Positions 1 through 15,100 of a stretch of DNA of 64,000 bases are shown piece by piece. A model generated the notes under the pieces. That model was not told the origin of the DNA. It saw nothing but the letters and a program-made list of their open reading frames with translations, and did no database searches. Source of the stretch: Xiphias gladius. Taxonomy: Eukaryota > Chordata > Actinopteri > Istiophoriformes > Xiphiidae. Made by a program: the position numbers and the translations under genes. The first letter of the stretch is position 1, and the number at the start of each line of letters is the position of its first letter. The stretch spans positions 17,488,046-17,552,045 of the forward strand of contig NC_053400.1 in the NCBI RefSeq assembly GCF_016859285.1, written 5' to 3'.

Positions 1-46
1 ATTTAGGCTTTGTTTTTCTATATTTTCCATTCACACATTCACACAT

Positions 47-68
47 GCACACACACACACACACACAT
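47..68. repeat. (CA)n microsatellite
   Basis: A short dinucleotide run, about 11 units, seen directly. The 1.5 kb that follows has no supportable gene. Confidence 0.9.
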
Positions 69-1617
69 ATCTATGTCGGATTTTTGATTTTAATGTACCT
101 CAGCTAAACTTGAGCACCATCTACAGGCCTTCGTCATCCATTCAGCATTGAACTGCAAAGAATTATTAGAAAAATGTAACAGCCACTCCCTTTTTGTCGT
201 CGTTATATTTTTTTTACCATCATAGACAAAAACCTCGATGACCTCCATCTTCACCTGAATTTTTCAGGCAGTCTATGGGTAATAATTATGAATATTTACA
301 CCATGATGTGTGTGTAATCTGGACACTGCATTCCCATGGAGTCTCTTGGACCAACCCCAATTCTACACAGTGTATCTAGCTCCTTCAGATGAAACCTCTG
401 CATATGAGCCCTCACGGTGCTCGAGTTATGGTTATGTTTGTGGTGGTTTTGAAGTAGTTGCGGATGGTATGAAATACCCAAATGAAGACAGAAGACTTGG
501 AGATCAAGAAACGTTTGACATTCTTCTGCTGGTGTGGAGGAAATTAGGAGAGCCCCCCTCTGCCATGAGCACTCTTCTATACAAGGAGCTATCAGAGAGG
601 AACCCATGAGGGAGGAAAAAAAAAACATTGCTTGTGAACTTATAAGGATCTTTGTGACAGTAACATTTTAATACATGACTGAAACATTTGTATTTCACTG
701 AATAAAAATTGAATTAAAATGAATTTAGCCTATTTACACTATACAATCTCGCATTTATAACAAGCGTATGAGAATGCTACTTTTCTTGGGATAACACTTT
801 TGAAAAAAACATGAGAAAGTGGTTTTCAGAGTGAAAAAGTCAAATAAAATGTCAACAAGTGCAAAGAATTGAGCAAGTAAATAGCTTTTTGGTGAAGCAA
901 ACAAGAACAAGAGAAGGAAATTTTCTAAAGGGAGACAAGAAGGTTGTAACTGTAACATGTCTTGTTTGTAAATATTTTTGAGATAAAATGAAAGTTCAAA
1001 CTGATTTTGCCATCTCATATCTTGTGGAATGAAAGAGCGTGGGGCCTGATCCTGCCTCATAAGGTCTTTTTCACAGCAGTCATTTTGACTTGTTATAATA
1101 GGAAAAGCAGAGGTGTTACAAACAACATTAACGAAAGCTCTGTTCTATTCAAGTGTCCCAGTAAACCATGACATTGAACAGGGACCCTGAAACTGAAGCA
1201 GCTGAATGGATTTTACCCACCATTCATTTTAATATTTACACCTGCAGGTTTTCTACTGCGACACGTCAAAATGTCCTCTGTGAAAAAGACATCTTAATGG
1301 TCCACAATTAAATTTTAAAATGTAAAGGACAAGCATTGCTTTTGCTCTGTGTTTACTGAATGGAAATGCAGCATTCCTCCACCCTGCATTATATCCTCAT
1401 GTGACATTTGGATAAACTCTTCTGCGTTATCTCTCATTCTGGTTACACTTTTGATAACAGCTAAATGTAAATTAATACATTTACAGTGTACTAGTATGGC
1501 GGTAACGATATACAGTATATCATGACTCAGTAACTTCTCCGTACCTTTATTTAAGGAAACATTCACAGCAACAAGACTCATAGTCCACAGCCTCACCAGC
1601 AAGCCAAAGATCTCACA
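69..1617. other. Gene-free left flank
   Basis: No coding exon can be supported here. Positions 296-628 hold open frames of about 100 codons on both strands. Neither translation resembles a family I recognise, and the two frames mirror each other, so they are most likely chance or a relic of an unknown repeat. In humans GAS8 lies beyond DBNDD1 on this side; no GAS8 exon is visible. Confidence 0.5.
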
Positions 1618-2065
1618 ACGACAATGTTTACACGCTGATGTCAAGCAGGTATAACGCTCACCACGTTCGCCATTTTAGTTTAGCGTGTTAGCATGCTAAC
1701 GTTTGCAATTACCGATACACAATAACCACAAAGCACAACTGAGGTCGATGGGAATGTCGTTAGTGTAGCAGGTATCTAGTCGCAAACCAAAGTTTTGGAG
1801 CAATTAAAACTATAATCTAGAGGTGGCGCTAGACAAGAAGTCAGATGATCACCGAAGTGATTATAATTCATCCTAAGGGTAACGGGAATGCCTATACCAC
1901 ATTTTATGGCAATCCATCGAATACTGGCTGAGAGATTTTAGTTTAAACCACAAACTGTCGCTTCCTGGAGGCGCCGGAGATTCGGGATTCACCCTCCGTG
2001 CACCATGGATACAGTATTCATACCGAATGTTATGGCAATCCATCCCGTAATTGTCGAGACATAAC
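1618..2065. repeat. Old fish interspersed repeat with internal ~130-bp units
   Basis: This stretch resembles a high-copy, non-coding repeat common in teleost genomes. It contains the motif ttagcatgctaacgtttgc, then two diverged sub-units, each ending in ttatggcaatccatc (near 1903 and 2032). The first sub-unit also carries a gtggcgctaga motif. The sub-unit structure and the absence of an ORF suit a non-autonomous element. The class (MITE-like or other) is not settled by what I can see, and both ends are approximate. Confidence 0.75.
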
Positions 2066-3347
2066 GAAAACAAAACAAAAACCCTTGGTCAGTGGGGGAA
2101 AGTTCCCTCATGTGCCACCTCTGCGCAAGACAGCGTAGGATATTTGTAAGGCCATTCAACTGTGCAGTACACAGGAGTAAATGAGTCCAACTGCTGTTTT
2201 CGCTAAAGGATGTCACAAAGGTATCCGTCTCAAAGTCTCTGGCAGTTTGGTTACTGATCACGCAGGTCTGATACCACACAACGTACAGTCCCTGATCTAT
2301 GGCCAGCGCTTTATTATGATCCACAAACACACCGCCTCGTCAATGTGGGCAAAGGACCCAAAAAACAAAACAAAAAACAACAATACCACAAGATAATCAC
2401 ATGACTACCTGCAGGCGTCAGATCCCGCCACTAGAGGGCGAGCTCTACCAGCAGATTACCCACAGCAGAAAGAAGAACCATTTGCTGGTTCTCTGAAGGC
2501 ACAGGATTCAGATTTCCTTCAAGTGTAACAGACAAGTAATTCAGTGATGGGAAAATGCATTATTTGTCATTGCTCTTCTAAAATGTACTCTCAAATGTAA
2601 GTCTCTAATTGCCAGATACTTCTTTTAATCATCTGCCTTTCTGCCACCCAGACACCATGCCTGAGCTGGGTATGTCTGGTAGTAACTGCCCCCATCGTCA
2701 GGTTTAACAACTTGCCCCTAAGTATATCCACGCATTGTTATGCCACATTCATGCGAAATGATCCACATACACACAGGGACACTCATTCACACAGGCAAAC
2801 ACACACAATTCCCCCCTCCAGTGGTCAATAACCCTCTCTGGCACCCCATTCTCTCCCAGTCTGGGCAGGCTGCCAGCTCAACCCTGCCTCCCTTTCTCTC
2901 TCTCACCCTCTTTCGCTCTGGATCTCTCTCTGTGTATTCTGTGCATACCAAGCCAAGCCTCACAATGCTGCGTTTACTAAACCAAGTAGCTTATAAATTT
3001 GCAGTGATGTCGCTGTTTCCAGACCCCCCTCACTGTGGTTGACTCGCTCGGTGAGGCAGTGCAGCACTCAGACAGCTCTGATGGCAGAGCAGAGCAGGTG
3101 GACTGTGCGAGAGAAGACACCAACATCACCTGTTTGGGAAATCTAGAACAACAGAGGACAAAAAAAAAGGAGGAGGAGCAGAGTCTTTGGAAAGCTGTGG
3201 TCTCGCTCTGTCTCCCCACCCTTGCTCTCTCTCATATGCACACACACTGACACACTCTCCCTTCGCCTCTCCCTTCTTCCCTCCCTGTTTGTCTCCTCCA
3301 CTCTCCGATGCTGGTGTGGCGAACAGCAGGACACTCTGCTAAGCTGC
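2066..3347. other. Upstream flank and presumed promoter region of dbndd1
   Basis: No gene is visible. The segment includes a small repeat-like scrap around 2430 (ccactagagggcg) and pyrimidine-rich tracts between about 2870 and 2940 and 3200-3300. It ends at the dbndd1 start codon, so the promoter and 5'UTR should lie in the last few hundred bases. No TATA box stands out. Confidence 0.45.
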
Positions 3348-6300
3348 ATGGAGGCACAGGGAGGGGCAGGGAGCCCAGGTAAGAGCCATTTTCTGTGCTT
3401 TCTTTTCTCTGTGCCACAGCCTTTGTCACATTACACAACCATGGTTGTTGCAGAGTGCCTTTGTCTTTTGAATGACTTGTGCTGTGAATTGCCTGCCTGC
3501 TGGGAGTGTCTTTCTTCAAATGTTCAAAATGTTTGCAAAATGGGAGACACTTTCCAAACAGCATATTAGCTGCTCTTGAATCACTTCACTGCATGTTACT
3601 TTTTTTCTAGTCAAGAGTTAGCAGTGCACCATTACTCTATCTGTGATCTTTTTCCTCACCAAGGCTCCAGTTGTGGAGGGTTAATTTCTACATTCAAGTT
3701 TCATGTTTAGTCTATTGCCTAGCAGTACAGGTCTTTTTATATTTACACACTATAGGTCAACCACACACAAGGTGGACTGATAAAATACAAAAAGTAGTAC
3801 AATAGTGGACGCATATGGCCTTTGTGTAAAGGCCATCCAGAGAAGCCTGTGCAGTGTGGTAGCACTGCACAATGCCTCAGTGCCACTATTGTATCGTAAC
3901 ATCTAAACATTCAATTCATTGATAATTTAAATATGTTTCTATAGTACAGTGAAAGTATTGCCGGCTATCTAAGTCTTAAATGACATGCTCACGTAGGACA
4001 GATAATAACATTTGCTTTGATAAAAATCAAAAGATTTGCATCTCTTAATGTAGAAAGTGAGGCAAAGCAATAGAGGGATTGTTTATTTGTCAGTACATTA
4101 GCTGCATCGGAATCTACAGTGTGCATTCAACCACTATTAAAATGTTGCTTTATTACTCTATTGTACCGTGGGGTAAAACAACATCTCTGAAGCCACTATA
4201 AGTTGCAATTTCAGCAGATACTCACAGTAATATTGTTTTTCGTTTGTATGTTTGTTTTGTTGGTTGGTATTTGGGGGGGTGGGGGGTAAACCACTTGATC
4301 ATCGTTAACATGCCGTATCTGAGGACGCGTTAACAGTAGTAGAGAATGCACCAAAAACACTATAAACTGTTAGTTTCTCCTTCTCATCCTCCCTCCATCT
4401 CTCTTACCCTCGCTCTCTCCCTCTTTCTCTTTCTCTCTATGTTTGTCTAGGGTTAGTTGTTTCACAGACAGTCACGGCTGACAGCTCAAGACACTGTCAG
4501 CCACAGCCTGAAAAGGGCACATGTGTGATAAGCTGACTGTCCTTTACCAGCAGTAACTCATATTCACATTTTATACTCAGGATTCTTCACAGTCAGTTCA
4601 GCAAGTGGTGGCTAAATCAGGCTATATTTGGAAAACTCTGTGTTACATTGACAGGGTGTCTATAGCTGTCTTTTTTGAACATTTTCATATGAAGCAGGCG
4701 TAGTTGGTGGCTCTGAAACTTGACTCATAGCCCAATCGTCTCGTGGGAGCATTTGGCTGGGAAAAAATGGTCTTAGGGCTAAGAAATAGGATTTGACCCT
4801 GGATGGATGGATTGATGGATGGATGGATGGATGGTCACAAACAGTAAAATAGCAGGATTTATGCAATGTATGTTTGCTGAGGACTGTGATGGAAAGGGAA
4901 ACCAAAACTCTCGGTAGACAGTTTAAATGTAAAAAAAAATTAAACAAACATTTCATAATAGCAACAGAGGTAACGCTAGAGTCTTTGAGTTTGGTTGACT
5001 CCTCAGTGGGGGAAACAATCATAGCCAGCAATGAACAATGGGCTTCTCAGAGTGAGATCAGAATCCATCATGTTCAGCCTTGGCCTTGGCTTCAACACAC
5101 TTTTCATCTGAAATGAGAAATTCAACTGTCTGGGAGCAAATTGCATGTAGCAATGTTACCAGCCATCTGGTGAGGCTCAACAGGAAGCCGTGCCACACTC
5201 CCACACTACTAACCATCAAGTCTGCATGCTATCATAAAAAACAGCCATACTGCTTTCATTTTTGCTAAGTGTTGCTCCCTACACAAAGTCATTTTTTCTG
5301 GTATTTTTTCCTTTTAAACCTCATTGTTTTGTTTTTTTTATGCAACATGCTTGATCTGTAGCAATAGAACAGTCTGTTATATCTCCTTTAATTTTAACCT
5401 CATGCAGTTTGGAAATTTTAGGTTGCAGTTGTAATTCAAATATTGAGGATTTTTTTTAATAAAATGTGCAGAGCTTCTGTACTCCTGTCCTTACCTAACT
5501 CAGCCTCATCACATGCCCTACCGTGTTTTCAGCTGTGTCAAACATTTAACCTTGATCAGGTTTAACAAATTTAGAGTTTGTGGATACTGCTCCATTTGAA
5601 GGGATGCTATTTTAAGTACCTTCTATTTTCAGACTTTGTCAATAGCCTGTGTGAAAATGGTTTTCTATTTTGAATGGATGTTTGAGATGTTTTTCAGCTG
5701 ACTGGAGCAAAGAACACGACCAGGCTCTCAGAATACTTTTTCTTTATAGAAACGTTGAAATGATGATACTGTGACAACTGTTGAATCAAAAGCAACAGAA
5801 ATTGATAAGGAACTTACAAAAGACAGAGCTTGTAGACTTGTATAGACTGCATGGATGTTGAAAAGAATGCCTTAAAGGAAAAAAGGACAGACGGATAGTA
5901 AAATAGAGATGTTAAAGTATTATGATAGACAAGTGGGGATCAATGTCTGGTTTTGATTTGGTAATTGAATAGGAAAACATAACATGCAAGGAGGATAATC
6001 ACCAAAAAAGACTGACAAGCACTGGAGCGAACATCGATTTCTTTCAGTGCTTGGGATCGCCTCAATAATTTGTTCCTCTTCATTAACCCAGGATATGTCT
6101 TTGCAGATTTCACTGCAGTTTTTTGATGCCTTAAGTTGTTCTGGGGTTGACCCCCAGATCTACAGTAAGTTAATTAGAGCAAACAAGCTAGCATCTCTAA
6201 TGAAATCTTTTATTAAAAATCTAATACCTATGATCAACATCTTTGCTTTCCTCTGTTTCTGTGTCTATGTGTGCTGATAGAGCCCAATAAAGACATCCAG

Positions 6301-9300
6301 AAGCTGCTGAAGCCTTCCAGCTCAGGCGACCTATCTAAGGAGTTCTTCCAGCACCCAGCAGGGGAGGAGGAGGGCAGTCTGTCAGGCCACACTGCCAGCC
6401 TGCTGCACATCACTGAAAAGAGACGTGAGTACCAGGGAAAGGGGTTTAGAGAGGGGGAGATATTACCCGTGATGAATATTCATTGGTGGTAAAGAGGTGT
6501 TACAGGCTAATTACCGGTGGAAAATAACTTGAGTAAGATAGATCAATAGAAAGAGTCTTCAATAATAAAGAGATAAGGAAGGAGAGTGGAGGATATCCTG
6601 CTTCTGCTTAGAGAGTCTTATCAGTGACAGTCACTACTGGATCGATGTACAGTAAAATATAGTAACACATAATTAATCTCATAGCATACGCCGGTGGAGC
6701 ACGAATACATTAGCAACACACAAAGCATTCCACACATATAGCTGTGGGCTATCTACAGTGTACATCCTCATACAGTAGAGTCCAGGTTGATCTGCCCTGA
6801 TCATGAAACCCACTGAATGATCCCTGCCTTTTTTAGGTATTCTGGTCACACATGCTCAAAGACCGCTGCAGCCTAGCCGAGGTTGAAAGGACTCATTGTG
6901 CATCAGTCCCATACAGAGCCTCCCCTGTAGGTGCAAAAGACAGAGCCCAGGGCACAGAAACACAGAAACGGATACTGGGGCTACATGGTGACAAGGCAGC
7001 CTTTATCTCCTTCACTAACTACACTTTTTCAGAGAGACAGGTCATCCAGAGGCTAATGTCTGTGTCTCTGTGATTTAATGTGATCCACTAACCAGCCATG
7101 CCACCTGGCTGGTCAGCTAATAGTATGTGGCAAGAGAGGTAGGAGGAGAGAAAGAGAAGCCAAGATCAGCATCAAGAAAGGCAATTGCTGGTTTAAAAAA
7201 TGTACAAAATACTGTTAAAATCCCCCTCCTGAAAAAACATGATTTCAACAAAATAATCAGCCCTCTTCCTCCTTCACTGTCATCACAATATCATCAAGAG
7301 ATCAAGAATCAAATTCAAATTTTTACTCACTTTTTTACATTTCATGAAGAATATTCATCCATGTTTTGTCCACAGTGCCACAGAACCACCTTGCAGGTCC
7401 ACCCTGACTGGCGCAGAAACGAATTTCTTCCTAGTGATGCAGTTTTATCTTCAAAAGGGGAGTCCACAGTTACAGTTTTATTATTAGTCCTAGAGCAAAC
7501 AACCCACCTTAAAAGGAAGAACAAATAAATTTTGGATCCAAAAAACTTGATACAGCTTATTTCCTACAAAATTAAAACATGTCATGGACTTCTTTTCCAG
7601 TAAGGCATGCTTTATTCTACAAGCATTTTAGGCTAACTTGCCTTCATCAGGGTGGTGAATAAAGCATGATGTACTAGAGAAGAGTTGTGTGACATGTTTT
7701 AAGGTTGATGGACTTGCATTGAAGAGCTCCTTGGTCTGCACTTTGCCGTGTGTATGTTCTCAAATTTAGAAATTACAGCTTATTTACCTGTCAAATGTTG
7801 ATTAGCAAACAGTGCAACAGAAAATAACTACAACATGTTGCAATGTCGTTGCAATATGTCAAATGGTGTATGGACAGCTGGACATCAACAGAATATATCA
7901 TTTAGAGGAAATCTATTTTGGCATTGCGTGTTTAATATTCCAGATCAGTAGCTTAGCTTTGTCTCAATTGTCTTCACTCCATCAGAGCCCAGCCCTCATT
8001 CTCAAGCTGTTCAGACTGGATTGATGACCTCAGAGCCCCTAATGGGCCAGAAGAGAGGGAAGGGAATTACATATATCTAACATGCAAGGCACATCTCCTC
8101 TGCTCTCTTATTCTTATCCCTTCTCCCAAATGTGAACTCCTCCCTCTTACCCATCCTCTCTATTCTTTGTTCCTTCAGTTGAATCCGTCTGTACCTTTCT
8201 ACGTGGAGAGAGACGAAAGAGGGGAAAAAGGAAAAAAAGGGACTGAAAATAAAAGGAAAACCTTTTTATAGTACATCAAATGGAGAGCTGAAAAATTGAA
8301 AACAATTATTTTTATTACAGTCATATTCTGAATTAAAGAAACTATCTTATTACTTATCCATGAATTGAAAGGACCTCTATTTCGCACACATTAACTACAA
8401 AGGCATGAATATTAAGTGTGAGATTAAGGGCATGCTTAAAATTAAAGAAATGTCAAGAAGGAGTCTTTATGGATCAGAATACACAAATTTGACTTTACGG
8501 GCCAACAGGCTGCATGCTTGCTGTATGAAGAGGCAATGGTCTTTTACATCATTCATCTGCTTTAGACACATCTGCTGTTTTTTTTTAAACTCAGTATGAA
8601 TTCTCTATTGTCAGTCCTCCCCACTGGCATCTCAGAGCTCCATGATTGGCTTTTGAGATGGAGGCAGTTGTTTCAGTGTGTCTGCCTGGGAGAGAAAACG
8701 TATTGATCAATTATTCAAGGAGAAAGGGTGTGGGAGAGGAAAAAAGAGATGGGGGAGATGTGGTTAAAAACCAAGCGCAGCAGAATGGGAGTAGCCTTGT
8801 AACCAGTTCAAAATAAAGGCACAAAATTATGCAAGGAATGTTTTCTTTTACAAAAGGCCTTCCTTCGTCTTCATCTCCTATCTCTTTCTTCCCTTCCTCT
8901 CTTATTGTTTTACATTCAGCGCTTTTTCATCTCTCCCTCTTCTCCCATCACCCTGCCTCTCTCTCTTGTCTCTTTATCTCCTCCTCCACAATTTCCAGCC
9001 TCCCTGTTTCACTGCCTCCAGTTTCTGCACTCTTCCTGAAAAGGGGGTCAAAAAGACCGATAGCTATAAGCAAGCGCCTTGAAGCCTGTGGGGAATATAT
9101 CCACAGAAAAATTCAAGAAGCAATGAAAAATATGAAAATAATAGAAAAAGGATGTATGATTCTTGTCAACCGTATGTGTGAACTATCAGACATCAGACAT
9201 AGAAAAATGGCTAAAGATTTGGATGTAAAATAGTTCTGACTGTTGACTGCTGGTTCTGCTAATTTCTGTTGCTGCTGTTTAATTATATGTGTTGTTGTGT

Positions 9301-12134
9301 TGAGAGGTGTAAGGATGGGAACTGATTAGCTTAACCTTTTAATGAAGAGCCATACAGTTTTCAAGCGTTCAAATGGATAGTATATGCATTGTTATTTATA
9401 CAATAAGGTAATGTAATTTTCTAAGGGAGATCTTTTCCCAGTCCAATATGGAACTTGTCTAAAGTAGATCAGGACGGCGGGACAAACCTAAAAATTATTC
9501 TATTGCTACGTGGCGACTGGTGGTGAAATGCGACAATTGGAGGCAGTTAAATATCTGTTTAACTGCTGGATAATAAAACAAAGTAGGCACACGAGACAGA
9601 CTGTGACCACGACAGGGACAGATCAGTCAAAATCTTATGTGATCAAAACAGGAACACATAAGAGCAAGGACAATCACCTTTTGAAAAATTACTTTTCTTT
9701 CTTAGAACTTTATGCTGGAAAATAGACAATCAAGATCTTTAAACAAGATTTCAGGGGTTTGGAGGCCAAATAGGATTATTACTGATTTCAGTGGATGTCT
9801 GCAAGGCAGGTCTTTAGAGTGTGGGATTTGGTTTTAATGGGGACTTTCATCTTTAATATCAGGATTGAAGTGAACATGTGTTTGCAAAGATATTACCAAA
9901 TTTGGAACACAAAGAGGAAAAAATAGATGGGGACTAGAATGGAGCCCTGAGGTATCCCAAAGGTGATTACTGCAAAGGAAGATGAGAAATCACCTGTTTT
10001 AAGGGAATAAGTTTTATTGGGAGGTAAAATTATTGTTAGTTATTGTTTTTCTTAAAGGTTTGAGATATAAAAAGATTAAAATGGCACTATTACTTCCATT
10101 CCTCTCTTTTTTGTGTCTTTCACTGATCTTAGTCATCCTTCATCTTAATTGTCATTCTCTGTTCCTATTTATCTCTTTTTGTACACAATTAAAAATACAA
10201 TTTCAAATACAATATTATTTCCTGTTGAGCGTTTATATGCTGGCCACATGCTCAGTGGGTTTGTAAATATTCATGCATGTAATATCTACCTGGGTAATGG
10301 CCAGCATGTGACCCAGTCCTGCTTCTGAACATGGCACTTAAAACTAGGAATGCATGAACATTTGAAGTAGAGCAGAAGGTTTGGGGTGAAAACAGGTGTG
10401 GTGGATCTTTGGAGTTTGAAGTCCTGATGATCAATCTTAGGCGATCTAAATCTTAGTTGAACTAAAGGCGATCAAATACAAAGTCTCAAAATGTTCATTG
10501 CTCATTTCTTATTTGTATTCTTTCATAGTCACTGCTTCCTTAATTTTAATTGCACTTGTCTCCTAGCATTTCATGTGTAGGGTATTTTTAACATATTTGA
10601 AAAATGGCACAGTGACCAGCCACTGCTTCAGCATGATGATCAGCCATCGTTAAATCAATATGTGCTCTATCAGGAGGACGACACAGAGAATTAAATGTAG
10701 CAGCAGACAAACAGCAGCAAGAGGGTGGACTTCTCTTCTTCAGCCTGAAGGACTGCCTTAAACAGCCTGGAAAACAGCACACAAACCACACAGGATAATA
10801 ACATAATAGAATAGAATAATAGAATAATTTTACTTTACATACATTACATTAAGATGTCAGCTTTGGTGGTAGCCTGATGGGAATGCTGAGTCTGGCACGT
10901 TGATGGACAGCAAATGTGATATTAACCCTGCTGTGCGCAGCAGCAGAGAGTGCTGTATGCTAAAGAATCAGAAGGTTGTGCAAAAATGAACATGTGCAAC
11001 GCACTCAGGAGAAAAATTGAGATCACAATGCGTTGAATAACTGGCTGTTTTCATCTCCACTGACTTTAGCTTTAGCTTGTGTCTCAGTTCTTCAGTCACT
11101 GCCTGTGTCAATTGTCTGGCTACATTGGCAGGCTCAAAGGCAGCTTCAAGAAATCTACTATGACTGAAATATTTCTGAAGAAGATAGCCCTCAGCTTTAC
11201 AAGAGATGTGCAGATAAAAGTTGATAAAAGAGTGAAAATTGCTGAAGATGGTCTTTTTTGAAATCAATTTTACAATAGTACCACAAGAGCAACCTATTGA
11301 TCTGATTATGAGCACAGTGGAGTTTCAACAGCAGCATTACACAGTGGTTTGAGGAGCTCTGTGTTCATAAGAAAATGCAGTTTTGCCCCCACTTCTACAG
11401 GGCCACTTTTCTTCTGGATACTAAAAATTATGGTGTTTTCTCTTTCTGCCTCGTAGAACCACTGAGTAGTGTATCTTCTTTAGAGGTGCACTTTGACCTC
11501 CTGGATCTGACTGAGCTGACAGACATGTCTGACCAGGAACTGGCTGAAGTCTTTGCTGACTCTGATGAGGAAAACCACAACGAGTTCCCAGCAGGTAAGG
11601 CCTGCTAAAAATTGAAATGCACATGTATTTAAACAAGTACAACAAATATAAAGGGAAGGAGAAACTCTGTCATTGCAAAACAATGCCTAGATTCACTCAA
11701 GGTTTTGTGCAGAAAACAGCGCACGCTATGTAGATTTAATGGTAACCCTCAAAGCACATTCTCATTGAATGTGGACCATTTCAATAAGTTTGAGCTAAAA
11801 GTTACAAAATGTAGACATTGTGTCTATTCATACTCTTGGCAACAGACTTATGCATTAACATTTGAACTGTGTTGTTAAGGTGTGCAGATAGATCTGCTGA
11901 CCCATGGCCGACACAGAGATTTCAAATAATGCAAGTGTAAACAAAAACGATTACAAACAACTGCTTTTGCTAACATGGTATTTTTGTAACCTTCTGAAAG
12001 GTAGCTTTTCCCAAATTAAAATTATTCCCTGCAGTCTTTTTCCTCAACTCATTAACTTTTTTGGAGTGCGGGAGTGGTACTAGTCAATGGCCTGGGGGAA
12101 GTAGAATAATATACGTATACACTGTATACTGTAA

Positions 12135-12168
<34 letters not shown>

Positions 12169-15100
12169 ATGCGTGTGTGTGTGTGCGTGTATGTGTGTGC
12201 CCACACGTGCGTGTAAAAGCAGGAGCTTCATATCATTATGGCTCAGCAGGATCCTAAAAAGGCCTGCTGAGCTATTATGATTTGAAATGTCACATGACTC
12301 CTTCACAGTGCCATGGATAAACTGCCCATAAACTGATAACAGTTTGTGGGCAGTTAACACAGTTAAACTTCCCCTTTTAAACTGTCTAACTCTGTTATGA
12401 TTCTTATGAGAAAAAATTTGTTTGGATTATACTGGTTAATAAGACATTTTTTTATACAAAATAAATAAAATTATCACAACTGAGAATACTTATCTAATGT
12501 TCAATTTCATGGCACAGCTTGTTGATTGTGAGTTATGGTCCCAGCGCGCCATCTGTACTGTATGTTGCTGTCTTCACTTCCACAGCCAACTATTTAAATT
12601 AATGATGTTATACAGCACTTAGTGCAGAGGCGCATCTGATGTGCAAAAACGAACGATTTTCTTTGTTTCTTCATAAAACCTTGTGCATTGTTGAGTCTAA
12701 AGTACTCAAGTAAAATGCTTTACTAAAACTTAGAAAAGTATTCCAGTTTATTATATACACCAAAAGGATTCTCACTGCCAGTGCTAAGATAAGAGTAGCG
12801 TAAGACAGACCTATCACCATTATGGAGTTACTGTACCAGCTGAGCCACACGTGGATCATAGCAATGGATGTATTTCAACAGGATGGGAAGTAATTAAAAA
12901 GTGTAACTTGGCTAAAATGTAGTCTGTTAACTTGAGTGAAGCACTTGCAGGTGAGTTGCTAGTCTAGTTGCTGTCAAAGAGTAATCATATATAATCAGTC
13001 ACTTATCATCAATCTTGATGATAAGCATATAAAATGCTTTTGCTCCTTCAAAAAGTGAAATCAATTAATTATAACATTGTTTCATTTATGAATTCACTTC
13101 ATACATTAATCCAACAGTAATAAGTTATTTTTTTTCAGATTTGATGCATATTTAAAAATCTGCTATAGTTGTATTCAGTTCAGTTCATTTTGATCAACAA
13201 TGATAGCGCCATAAATGCAAATCTGTCAATGTTCTGTATCATTTAATGATAATTAAACACATGTACACCTATGCACTATCTCAAAGAATTTTTCTTCAGG
13301 GCTAAACTTAAGCCTCAAACAACAACAGGTCAGTAAATGATACTGGACTTAACAGTTTTAGTCCCCCCCCACCTTTTCAGCTGTAGCCATACGGCACAGC
13401 TGCAGGAGATAAACAGCCAAGAGGCTTCCTGTCCAAGGCGTCACATCTGCTGCTCTGCTAATCAAGATGGAGTCCTGCTGTCAGCGGACAGACAGATGTA
13501 TACCACTGTTATGATGTTAAATGATTTCATTTGTGAGAAAAACAAAAACCCAGAAATGATTAAATGTTTGCAGTCTTAGAATGACATATTTTATTGATTT
13601 TTTTCATTGTTAATCAATGCAAGTGACAATTTTACAATGAACAGTGTGTCATTCACTCTTCTATTTTTAATTGCATAAATCATGAATAAAAATTCATCAG
13701 TCATCTGAGAACATGGCAAACATTTCTTCCTGCCGAGAGTCTGTAACCTTTTGACATAAGCTATAGCATTTTGTGCTGCTTTTCTTCAACTTGGGTGCGA
13801 AAAATCTCTCAGTTCTTGAGCTGTTTATGTCTCACACACACCGCAGACACAATCCTCGCCGCCCTCATCCTCTGTGTCTTAGCTTGCGTTTGTCCTTCAT
13901 TCCCATAACTCTATCTCCATGTCTGCCTCAGATATGGCTTTTAGAGAGGAAGGATCACAAACCCAGATAGATGCAGCGACCAAGATGGCTGTAGACAGTT
14001 GCAAGAGTGTGCAGACTGATACTGTAGAAGTACTGTGTATTGCTTATAGGGCCACACAAGATCCACAGAAAATCACATGATCATTAGAGACATGCAATAC
14101 AGCTGTCTCTACATAATGTTTTCTGGTATTAAAAAATAATTTGAATTTTGAAAGAATAGTGTCATATGCACCTGTAGTGGAGCAGGTTGCTGTTTCACAT
14201 GAGCATTAATGGCAGGTAAACAAAACAGACCGATTCAGTGGACTGTCATGCAATGTGGCCATGGAGGAGGACAAAGACTAATGTTGCACAAACAATGACT
14301 GTCAAATATTTTAAAATTAAATGTCATCAGCTAATGAAGTAACAGCACAGCTAACGGCATTTATTTATTCTTTGTTTAACCTTTATTTAACCAGGAAGTC
14401 TATTGACGTACATCAGGTGGTGTCAACACAAAAATGCTTTAACTTTGGAAATGTTAGTGACTGCTGCCTACGACTGCCAGGGTCAGTGGTTCAAGTACCA
14501 CTGCGGCCGAATGTGCAGGCGATTGCAAAGAGCTTTGGTGCTTTAAGTCATTTTGGATGAAATTGTTGTAGTGTGCAGACTGATACTGGCGTGTGTGTTT
14601 GAGAAAGGATTAATCCAAACAGGAACTTATGGCACAAATCTCAGCTGTGAGGAACAGCTGTTCTGTTTCATCTGCATTCCCTAAAACCTCCTTCATTATT
14701 CAGGCCTGTAATTTAATGCAGGGGGAGTTTTTTCTTGAACAGCCCGGCTATAACTATTAAAGTAAAATATTGCAGGCTGAATTGTGACAAAGGCAGTTTA
14801 ATGAAAGATAGCTGGTCGTTTTTGTTTATCACGTCATCAGTGAGTTCAGGGTGGTGGAGAAACAGAAGGACTTTAATTGCTTTAACTAATTTGTTTCAAA
14901 GTTTGCATTGTAAATGTGGGTCAGGTACTATTGAGCTGTGCTGTGTGAGCACAGCACAGCTCTGTGGGAAACTGCTGAGTGTGTACCAGTGTGTGGACGG
15001 CATGTAGGAGTTGAGGGAGAGGTTAAAGGAAGTAGGGAGAGGAGAGGCACATGGGATGGGTAAGTGAGTTCATGCTAAATGTAGGTTCCTGAATAATTCA

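Noticed and set aside
9860-10020. Possible LINE scrap (gagccctgaggtatcccaaa)
   Set aside because: Resembles a motif seen in some fish repeats but too short and diverged to assign.
14470-14520. tRNA-like B box (gtggttcaagtaccactg) suggesting a SINE or tRNA
   Set aside because: No A box at the right distance, no acceptor stem and no SINE tail; too weak.
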